Assembly (NCBI RefSeq): GCF_023091745.1
Contig: NC_068913.1
Location: 11,178,001-11,242,000 of the forward strand
DNA from: Budorcas taxicolor
Taxonomy: Eukaryota > Chordata > Mammalia > Artiodactyla > Bovidae
Length of the DNA stretch: 64,000 nt
Direction of reading: 5' to 3'
In this document: piece by piece, positions 56,345 to 64,000 of the stretch
Layout: each line of letters begins with the position of its first letter
How positions within the stretch are numbered: the first letter of the stretch is position 1
Program-made: the position numbers and the translations under genes
The notes under the pieces: generated by a model
Databases searched by the model: none
Told to the model about the DNA's origin: nothing
What the model saw: only the letters and a program-made list of their open reading frames with translations

Positions 56345-57345
56345 ATTAGTATTATTTTAATTAATCCAGTATTGGCCAAAGTGTATAATCTATACTTCTG
56401 ATTTAGATAGTGATGAGATATTTTAGGTGATATGTTGTTGATCTAGCATTAAATAAATAACAGTAGATAGTAGTGTTAAAAAAAGGTTAACTACTTTCTA
56501 GGTTTCTTTAAATCTATCTGCTTATGACAAGCCAAAAGTCTGTCTGGTACTAATAGATTCTTAGCACCTCACTAACACTTGTCTCTTTCTCTTAGAACCT
56601 TCAGCAATGTCTAGCTAAAATTTTAATAATATAGTTATATTTTTTATTGTATTAATTTTTTTCTATTTTTTTAACTCAAATGACATTGTCTTTTATGTCA
56701 AGGATTCAAAGTCTCCTTTTAAAATAAATCTGAATAAGAAAAATACACTAGTTAAACATATTAAGTCAGTGGTAAGTCTAGGTGACAACTGGAATATGAC
56801 AGAAACCCTGAATATGGTATGCAGATGGTTAAGGGCTGGGAGGCACTATTGTTTGATACAGTAGTATTGATAAACATATTTATAATTTTTCCCACTATAA
56901 ATAAGACTACATTGATCATTTGTATAGCTAAAGCTTTTTGCATAAAATAATTACATTTACTAGAATATGTAAGTAGAATTTGCAGAAATTCCATAGGGCA
57001 AATGCATTTAGATTTCCTGTGTTTTCATATAATCTCGTATCCAGAGATTATAGTTTTACTGAACAATGAATGAGGGCACCTGTTTTTTGTTCTTTTTATT
57101 CTCCCCAACTCTGGGCTAATTTCTTTCTTTAGACATATTTTCAGTTCTTCTCAGTATTTGAATAGCATTCATTCAGAAATACCTGCTTTCTTTGCAATTC
57201 AGCAGTCATTTTTATATTAAAGATAGTATCCATTGTCCTTTATTTTATCATCATTTTAGTGATGGGTTGATCCTTTAAAGAAAATGACTCCAAAGCTACT
57301 TTTTTCTTAGTGGTGATAAAGAAAAATTATCTTTGACAACAATGA
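56345..57345. other. Intron 1 sequence before exon 2
   Basis: AT-rich, no repeat recognised. The T-rich polypyrimidine tract begins at about 57346. Confidence 0.5.
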
Positions 57346-57365
57346 TTTTTTTTTTTTTTCTGTAG

Positions 57366-57620
57366 CTGGCCCAGTTTCGACAAAGGAAAGCTCAGTCTGA
57401 TGGGCAGAATCCTAAGAAGCAGAAAAAAAAGAGAAAAACTTCAAGCAGTAAACATGACGTGTCAGCATACCATGCTATAAACATTGAGCAAACGCAGAGT
57501 GATGAGACGTGTGTAAGTAATTCTCAGAGATCAGGAACAGCCGTGCCTCCTGAATCCACAATAACGAGAACTCTGCACAGTGGAGAAATAGTTAAATGTG
57601 ACCAGGTCTTCTCTGTTGAA
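57366..57620 (+). CDS. AKAP9: AKAP9 coding exon 2 (codons 17-101)
   Basis: Begins LAQFRQRKAQSDGQN directly after the AG acceptor at 57364-57365, completing the conserved LEAGKAK-LAQFRQRK block. The acceptor has a 14-T tract. The exon is 255 bases, phase 0 at both ends, and ends at GTTGAA before a strong GTAAGT donor (57621). Residues about 33-40 form a basic cluster (KKQKKKRK) followed by a serine-rich TSSSKHD stretch. Later recognisable AKAP9 text includes PESTITRTLHSGE and, at the end, VFSVE. The segment is hydrophilic and lacks the heptads of the long coiled coils encoded further downstream. The second half looks more variable than the first compared with the human protein as I remember it. 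Confidence 0.95.
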
Positions 57621-57711
57621 GTAAGTATTCATCTCGATTTTTAAACAGTAGCATTCTAAGTATAAAGTTATTGTAATAACATCACTCATTAATATCCTGT
57701 GTGATTTTTGT

Positions 57712-58020
57712 GAGCTCGATTCAATACACATTTATTGAGCAACTGTAATACACCAAAGATTGAGCACAAAGGATACAAAGATAAATATGACAGTCTCTGT
57801 ACTTTAGGAAGGTCAGTCTAGTGGGCAAGGTAGACGTAAGACAGGTTAAGTAGTCTGACGAGAGCTGTGCTAACAGCAATGCATATGGTGCCCTAAAGTG
57901 CCATGATGTGGGGGAGCCCCAAATTGGTCTTGTGTGTGTTACTTGGGAAAGTTTCCTGGAAGAAATAATAGAACCAGGTCTTGAAGTGTGAGTTCAAATT
58001 AGCTAGAGGCAAAGAAGTAG
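57712..58020 (-). repeat. L2 LINE 3' region, antisense
   Basis: 'CAATACACATTTATTGAGCAACTGTAATACACC' then 'GTCTCTGTACTTTAGGAAGGTCAGTCTAGTGGG' and 'TTTCCTGGAAGAAATAATAG...GTCTTGAAGTGTGAG' follow the antisense L2 order. Confidence 0.68.
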
Positions 58021-58529
58021 GACAGACAACCTTTGTGCTAAAGAATCAGCATTCTCAAAGACATGAAACAGTGTGATGTGTTTTGGAAGCCTTAAGTAGT
58101 TTAGTTTTAAATGGATATCCAAGTGACCCCTTAGGGTGGTGGTAAGGGTGAAGCAGGGGAGATTACACCTGGCCCATGGGAAGTTTTCCTCAATAAATGC
58201 TAATTTCCTTCCCCCCATTGATGATGGAATTTCCAAGAATAAGGAGACGAGGGAGAGGTTAAGAGTGGGTTGGGTGGTGGGTGGAATGGTGGTACTCCAA
58301 CTAAGACCGAGCTTAGAGAACTGTGGGATGCTAAGGAGGAAGAGTGTTGGCCAAGGCATAGGACGATTGTAGGGTGGGTTGTGCGCTGCCGTACTTAGCT
58401 GGAGATAGGGTTTAGATGTATAGGCTCAGTCAAGAGTCAGAGATGTCATAGAGATTTGCTGTTCATCATAGGCGTGGATCTTACTGAGTTTTTTCTGCTT
58501 AGAGTTTTTTGAGCATTTTGGATACGTAG

Positions 58530-59250
58530 ATGAATGTTTTCCATCAGATTTGGGAAGTTTTCAGCCATTATATCTTCAAATACCCTTTCCCACGCTTTCT
58601 TCTCCTTCCGCGTCTCCATTATGCATCTGTTAGTATGTTTGGTATTGTTGCACAGACCTTTGATGATCGTTCTCTTTATTTACTTACTCGGTTGCGTCGG
58701 GTCGTGGTTGCAGCACGCAGGCTTTCCCCCTGTGGCACGCAGCCTCCCAGTTGCATTGCACAGACTCCAGGGTGCACGGGCTTGGTTGCCTCCCAGCGTG
58801 TGGGATCTCGGTTTCCCTGACCAGGGGCTGAACCCATGTCCCCTCCATTGCAAGGCAGATTCTTAACCGCTGGACCACCAGGGAAGTCCCTGTTCTTTTT
58901 TTAAAAAAATTCTTTTTTTTCCCTCAAACTGGGTAATTTCAGTTGAACTTTTTTTGAAATTTACTGATTCTTCTTCCTCCTCAGATCTGCTGTTAAACCC
59001 CTGTAGTAAATTTTACATTTCAGTTATTTTACTTTTAACTTCAGAATTTGTTTTTTTATATGTTCTTTTTTTGTTAATATTCCCTATTTAGTGAGGCATT
59101 GTTCTTATAATTTTCTTTAGTTTTTTTAGGCATTGTTTCCTCCATTTATGTGACTTAAGAAATATGTAACTTAAAATCTTTGTCTAATAAGTGCAATATC
59201 TATGTTTCCTTAGGGACAGTTTCTACTGACTCCTGTTTTTCTTGGATATG
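58530..59250 (-). repeat. Old LINE-1-like repeat with CHR insertion
   Basis: 'TTTGGGAAGTTTTCAGCCATTATATCTTCAAATACCC...GTCTCCATTATGCATCTGTTAG' and, after the CHR SINE, 'GGGTAATTTCAGTTGAAC...CAGATCTGCTGTTAAACCCCTGTAGTAAATTTT' belong to one old mammalian L1-type repeat. Exact family and strand are less certain. Confidence 0.5.
58678..58890 (-). repeat. CHR-type cetartiodactyl SINE, antisense
   Basis: Long copy with TTGCGTCGGGTCGTGGTTGCAGCACGC...GGTTTCCCTGACCAGGGGCTGAACCC...TTCTTAACCGCTGGACCACCAGGGAAGTCCC, the reverse complement of the CHR tRNA-derived head and body. Confidence 0.85.
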
Positions 59251-59465
59251 GGCCAGATTTCCTTTTTCTGGATAATTTTTTTTTGAAGTCTGGATCTTTT
59301 ATGTAATAAAATATGACAACTGGGGTGCTTGATTTGATTTGAAGAATATTTTCATTTTCTGCTGGACAAATCAATACCTGGGCCCTTCACTGGAATTTTA
59401 GCATTTCCAGTACAGAGTGTCTTGTTCACCATTTTATCCTCAGTAGCACAGTGTTTAGTACGCAG

Positions 59466-59670
59466 TATGTGGCTCAGGTGGTAAAGTGTCTGCCTGCAGT
59501 GCAGGAGACCTGGGTTCAGTCCCTGGGTTAGGGAAATCCCATGGAGAAGGAAATGGCACCCCACTCCAGTACTCTTGCCTGGAAAATCCCATGGTTGGAG
59601 GAGCCTGATAGGTAACAGTCCATGGGGTTACAAAGAGTTGGAGACGACTGAGGAACTTCATTTTCATGCA
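59466..59670 (+). repeat. Bov-tA SINE
   Basis: Starts at GTATGTGGCTCAGGTGGTAAAG, B-box region TTCAGTCCCTGGGTTAGGG, body to GGAGACGACTGAGGAAC and a TTCATTTTCATGC tail. Confidence 0.92.
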
Positions 59671-60083
59671 TTTAGTCAGTAGTCCATTTAAAAGACTTCA
59701 GTGAGTGAACAAACCAAGAGAGCATACATCATGAAAGTATATTAGATTTACAAGAGGGCCACGAATGTCAGTTACAGGATTTTAGAATAGGAGTAAGCTT
59801 ATTATTTCTGTTCCTGGCATCAGTTACTACATCAGTGAGGAGATGGACTTGAAACTTGGTCTTGAGAGCTGAGTAAAATTTCTCTAAGTGTAGGTGAGAA
59901 GGGAGACAGTGATGCTTTATATTTGGTTGTTTATGGGTTTTGGTTTCTTTGGTTGTTTAGTTGTTGTTTTGTTTTTTGGGTGTTTTTTTTGTGGGGGTCA
60001 TTGGACAGGTACTTTGTTATCTTTCCCCATTTTGAAGGAATACTCTTCAGACTTCAGTGTGTATACAGATCATGTGTGCAATC

Positions 60084-60128
60084 TTTTTAAAATGCAGATT
60101 TCTAATTCAGCAAGTCTGGGTGGAACCC
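60084..60128. repeat. MER5-like core fragment
   Basis: 'TTTAAAATGCAGATTTCTAATTCAGCAAGTCTGGGTGG' is the MER5 core alone. Confidence 0.6.
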
Positions 60129-60849
60129 ATGAGTCAAATTTATTTTAATTGAAGTATAGCGAATTTACAGTGTTGTGTAGTTTCTGGTGTACAGCAAAGT
60201 GATTCAGTTATACATATATATACATATATATTTAGGTACACTTTTTCATATTTTTTCCACTTTGGTTTATTACAAGGTATAAAATATAGTTCTGTGTGCT
60301 ACACGGTAGGACCTGTTTTTTGTCTATTTTATATATAGTAGATTGTATCTGCTAATCTCAAACTTCTAATTTCTCTCCTGCCTTCTTTGGTAACCATGTT
60401 TGTTTTCTGTGTTCTATGAGTTCCCTTCTATTTTGTAAATAAGTTCATTTATGTCTTTTTAAAAGTGGTATCGTATGATCTTTGGCTTTCTCTGTTTGAC
60501 TTACTTCTTTTGGTAAGATAATCTCAAGGCCCATCCATGTTGCTGCACATGGTATTACTTCATTTTTTTATGGTTGAATAATATTCTGTGTTCTGTGTAT
60601 GTGTGTGTATCAAATTCTGTATCCATTCTTCTGTTGATGGACACTTAGGTCGTCTCCGTGTCTTGACTGTTGTGAATAGTGCTGCTGGGAACGTTAGGGA
60701 TGCACGTATCTTTCTGAATTAGAGTTCTCTTCAGATACATGCCCGAGAGTGTGATTGCCGGATCGTATGGTAATCATCTTAAGTGTTGTGTTGGCTGTGG
60801 GTTTGTCATAGCCCACTTTGATAAGAGTTTTTATCATGAATGGATATTG

Positions 60850-62735
60850 CACAAAAATAAACTCAAAATGGATAAAAGACCCTGAATATTAAACAGGGTA
60901 CTATAAAGCTGAGGAAAATGTAGGCAGAAACTGACATAGATTGTAGCAATCTTTTTTGATCTGTTTCCTAGAGGAATGGAAATAAAAGCAAAAATAAGCA
61001 AATGGGACCTAATCAAGCATAGAAACTTTTGAACAGCAAAGGAAACCATAAATACAACAAAAAGACAAAATACAGAATGGGAGAAAATATTTGTAAATAA
61101 TGTGACCAATAAGGGATTAATATCCAAAATTTATAAATAGCTTTCTGCTCAATACCAAAAAGACAAACCAATGAAACCTAGGCAAAGGACTAAATAGACA
61201 TACCTCCAAAGAAGATACACACATGGCTAAGAGACATATGAAAGGATGCTGAGCATCACTAATTATTAGAGGAATGTAAATCAAAATTGTAGTAAGATAG
61301 CACCTCATACCAGTCAGAAGATACCAAATTATAATCACTGAGTCTACGAATCTGCTTCTGTTTTGTAATTCATTTATATCATTATTTTTTAGGTTCTACA
61401 TAAAAGTGACATCGTATGGTATTTGTCTTTCTCTAACTTCACTTAGTATAATAATCTCCAGGTCCATCAGAGCTGGCATAGAGGGCATTATTTCTTTCTT
61501 CTTGGTGATTGAGTAATATTCCATTACATATATGTACTTTATTTTCTTGGGCTCCAAAATCACTGCAGATGGTGACTGCAGCCATGAAATTAAAAGACGC
61601 TTACTCCTTGGAAGGAAAGCTGTGACCATCCTAGATAGCATATTGAAAAGCAGAGACATTAGTTTGCCAACAAAGGTCCGTCTAGTCAAGGCTATGGTTT
61701 TTCCATTGATCATGTATGGATGTGAGAGTTGGGCTGTGAAGAAAGCTGAGCACCAAAGAATTGATGCTTTTGAACTGTGGTGTTGGAGAGGACTCTTGAG
61801 AGTCCCTTGGACGGCAAGGAGATCCAACCAGTCCATTCTAAAGGAGATCAGTCCTGGGTGTTCATTGGAAGGACTGATGGTAAAGCTGACACTCCAATAC
61901 TTTGGCCAGCTAATGGGAAGACCTGACTCATTGGAAAAGAGCCTGATGCTAGGAAAGATTGAGGGCAGGAGGAGAAGGGGATGACAGAGGCTGAGATGGC
62001 TGGATGGCATCACCGACTCGATGGACATGGGTTTGGGTGGACTCTGGGAGTTGGTGAAGGACAGGGAGGCCTGGCGTGCTGCGATTCATGGGGTCGCAGA
62101 GTCGGACACCACTGAGTGACTGAACTGAACTGAACTGAGCGACTGAACTGGCTGCCCAGATCCTCCTTATTCGTTCCTCTGTCAGTGGGCATTTAGGTTG
62201 CTTCCATGTCTTGGCAGTTTCACTGCAGTGAACATTGGAGTGTTTGTATCCTTTGAACCATGGTTTTCTGCAGTTATATGCTCAGAAGTGGTATTACTGG
62301 ATCTTAATGGTAGCTCTGTTTTTAATTTTTCAAGGAGCCTCCATATGGTTCTCCATAGTATCTACCAGTTTACTTTCTCCCATAAACTGTGTAGGAGGGT
62401 TCCCATTTCTCCACACACTCTGCTACATTTTCTGTTTGTAGACTTTGTGATGATGGCTCTTCTGACTGGTGTGAGGGGAAGGAATAGAGAGAGAGTTTGG
62501 GATTACCGTGTACCCTCTGCTACATTTAAAATAGACAACCAACTAGGAGCTACGGTATAGCACAGGGAGCTCTGCTCAATATTCTCTAATAACCTAAATG
62601 GGAAAGAACTTGAGAAAGAACGGATGCGTGAGTTTATATTAATATAACTGAGTCACTTTGCTGTACATCTGAAGCTAACACAACATTGTTAATCAACTAT
62701 AATCCAATATAAAATAGTCAAAAATTTAAAAAACA
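60850..62735 (+). mobile_element. LINE-1, sense, with inverted middle
   Basis: Inserted in an older antisense L1, with duplication GAATGGATATTG (60838-60849) / GAATGGATGTTG (62736-62747). It has three parts: sense ORF2 (60850-61320, 'AAAATGGATAAAAGACCC' to 'CCTCATACCAGTCAGAAG'); antisense (61321-62476, less the nested BovB, from 'GAGTCTACGAATCTGCTTCTG' to 'CTTCTGACTGGTGTGAGG'); and sense 3' UTR (62477-62735, 'GGAAGGAATAGAG' to 'AATCAACTATAATCCAATATAAAAT'). The inverted middle is the segment expected between the two sense parts. An 18-base block is present at both the left breakpoint (61303-61320) and, inverted, at the right (62459-62476). Confidence 0.75.
61536..62150 (+). mobile_element. BovB LINE nested in the inverted L1 segment
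   Basis: About 615 bases from TTTTCTTGGGCTCCAAAATC to the tail, which reads CTGAACTGAACTGAACTGAGCGACTGAAC (tail repeat with an extra GAGCGACTGA duplication). Frame open for 150 codons (61532-61984), then TGA, where most copies read CGA (CGACAGAGG). The antisense L1 continues on both sides. Confidence 0.93.
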
Positions 62736-62971
62736 GAATGGATGTTGAATTATATCAGATGCTTTTTCTGCATCTGTTGAGATAATCATACGTATTTTGT
62801 CTTTTTTCTGTGATGCGGTGTATCACATTAATTGATTTGCGTCTGTTGAACCATCCTTGTGAACCTGGGATGAATCCAAATTAAACACGTTGCATGGTCC
62901 TTTTTAATGTGTTAGTGGATTTGGTTTGCTTGTTTTGTTGAGAATTTTAAAATTTATATTCGTCAAAGGTC

Positions 62972-64000
62972 AGTTCAATTCAGTCTCTAAGTCATGTCCG
63001 ACTAATTGTGACCCCATGGGCTGAAGCACGCCAGGCTTCCCTGTACGTCACCAACTCCCGGACCCTACCCAAACTCATGTCCATTGAGTCAGTGATGCCA
63101 TCCAGCCATCTCATCCTCTGCCGTCCCCTTCTCCTGCCTTCAATCTTTCTCAGTGTCAGGGTCTTTTTCAGTGAGTCAGTTCATTGCATCAGGTGGCCAA
63201 AGTAGTAGAGTTTCAGCTTCAGCATCAGTCCTTCCAATGAATATTCAGGACTGATCTCCTTTAGGATGGACTGGTTGAATCTCCTTGCAGTCCAAGGGAC
63301 TCTCAAGAGTCTTCTCCAACACCACAGTTCAAAAGCATCCATTCTTTGGCACTCAGCTTTCTTTATAGTCCAACTCTCACATCCATTCATGACTACTGGA
63401 AAAACCATAGCTTTGACTAGATGGACCTTTGTTGTCAAAGTAATGTCTCTGCTTTTTAATATGGTGTCTAGGTTGCTCAAACTTTTCTTCCAAGGAGCAA
63501 GCATCTTTTAATTTCATGGCTGCAGTCACCATCTGTAGTGATTTTGGAGCCCCCAGAAGTAAAATCTGACACTGTTTCCACTGTTGCCCCATCTGTTTCC
63601 CATGAAGTGATGGGACCAGATGCCATGATCTTAGTTTTCTGAATGTTGAGCTTTAAGCCAACTTTTTCACTCTCCTCTTTCACTTTCATCAAGAGGCTCT
63701 TTAGTTCTTCTTCACTTTCTGCCATAAGAGTGGTGTCATCTGCATATCTGAGGTTATTGATATTTCTCCCGGCAATCTTGATTCCAACTTGTGCTTCACC
63801 CAGCCCAGTGTTTGTCATGATGTACTTTGCACATAAGTTAAATAAGGAGGGTGACAGTATACAGCCTTGATGTACTCCTTTCCCTATTTGGAACCAGTCT
63901 GTTCTTCCATGTCCAGTTCTATCTGTTGTTTCCTGACCTGCATACAGATTTCTCAAGAGACAGGTCAGGTGGTCTGGTATTTCCATCTCTTGAAGAATTT
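62972..64000 (-). mobile_element. BovB LINE, antisense, cut by the window edge
   Basis: Begins with the tail complement (CAGTTCAATTCAGTC) and continues beyond 64000. The reverse-strand frame is open for 169 codons at 63477-63986 and covers RT text such as GVHQGCILSPSLFN and the intact YADD box (63735-63746). A frame change near 63480 separates it from the C-terminal part (63181-63504). Only part of the element is visible. Confidence 0.94.

Larger units (their letters stand above)
33108..57365 (+). other. AKAP9: AKAP9 intron 1 (24,258 bp)
   Basis: GT at 33108-33109 and AG at 57364-57365, with a run of Ts (about 57346-57359) before the acceptor. The intron is phase 0, and the two exons join in frame. 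It holds nested LINEs and SINEs listed separately. Sequence 33271-34794 is AT-rich after the CpG island and shows no other exon or repeat that I recognise. Confidence 0.93.
60140..62971 (-). mobile_element. LINE-1, antisense, host of a younger L1
   Basis: Left part, 60140-60849: the antisense 3' UTR ('GTTTCTGGTGTACAGCAAAGTGATTCAGTTATAC') and ORF2 end, then a jump at about 60778 to an upstream ORF2 block ('GGCTGTGGGTTTGTCATA...GAGTTTTTATCATGAATGG'), which implies an internal deletion or two copies. The right part, 62736-62971, continues that block ('GATGTTGAATTATATCAGATGCTTTTTCTGC' to 'TTGTTGAGAATTTTAAAATTTATATTCG'). A sense L1 (60850-62735) separates the two halves. Confidence 0.78.
57621..64000 (+). 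other. AKAP9: AKAP9 intron 2, start
   Basis: Starts with the GTAAGT donor and runs off the window. No further AKAP9 exon was found to base 64000. It contains L2, L1, BovB and SINE insertions listed separately. Confidence 0.88.

Overview
The window is mammalian nuclear DNA, almost certainly from a ruminant and most likely a bovid. It is packed with repeats diagnostic of that clade: about sixteen BovB (RTE-type) LINE copies, over twenty tRNA-Glu-headed Bov-tA and Bov-A2 SINEs, two older cetartiodactyl CHR-type SINEs, artiodactyl LINE-1, and a layer of ancient L2, MIR and MER5 fossils. Cattle, yak, buffalo, sheep and goat cannot be told apart from sequence reading alone.

Only one protein-coding gene is supported: the 5' end of AKAP9 (AKAP450/AKAP350/Yotiao) on the + strand. 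Exon 1 lies in a CpG-island promoter at about 32.45-33.27 kb, with the initiator ATG at 33060 and the first 16 codons ending at a GT donor after 33107. Coding exon 2 (57366-57620, 85 codons, phase 0) follows a 24,258-base intron. The rest of the gene lies beyond the right edge. In human the region upstream of AKAP9 is intergenic; nothing in bases 1-32,400 here contradicts that, and no MTERF1 or other exon was seen.

Layout. 1-20.4 kb: intergenic DNA with Bov-tA/Bov-A2 SINEs, truncated BovB copies and a long antisense L2 fossil (11.5-14.5 kb) that has absorbed several younger insertions. 20.4-24.6 kb: an antisense BovB split by a second, sense BovB, with target-site duplications (TSDs) visible for both. 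24.9-26.2 kb: a solo class-II-like endogenous retroviral LTR with a 6-bp TSD. 26.2-32.4 kb: L2 fossils and SINEs, including a three-unit Bov-A array. 32.4-33.3 kb: AKAP9 promoter with a 21-bp GC-rich minisatellite. 33.1-57.4 kb: AKAP9 intron 1, with nested L1/BovB/SINE insertions, an L1-born minisatellite at 50.3-50.8 kb and a BovB with a twin-priming structure at 51.9-53.0 kb. 57.6-64 kb: start of intron 2, ending in a three-layer L1/L1/BovB nest and a BovB that runs off the window.

I found no undescribed gene system. The observations most worth a second look are structural: the L1-derived minisatellite, the L1 with an in-place inverted middle, the twin-primed BovB, the nested BovB pair with a frame-continuous inner copy, and the promoter minisatellite next to AKAP9. 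Repeat family names rest on remembered consensus sequences, not on a database search, so boundaries are good to roughly 5-20 bases unless a TSD fixes them.
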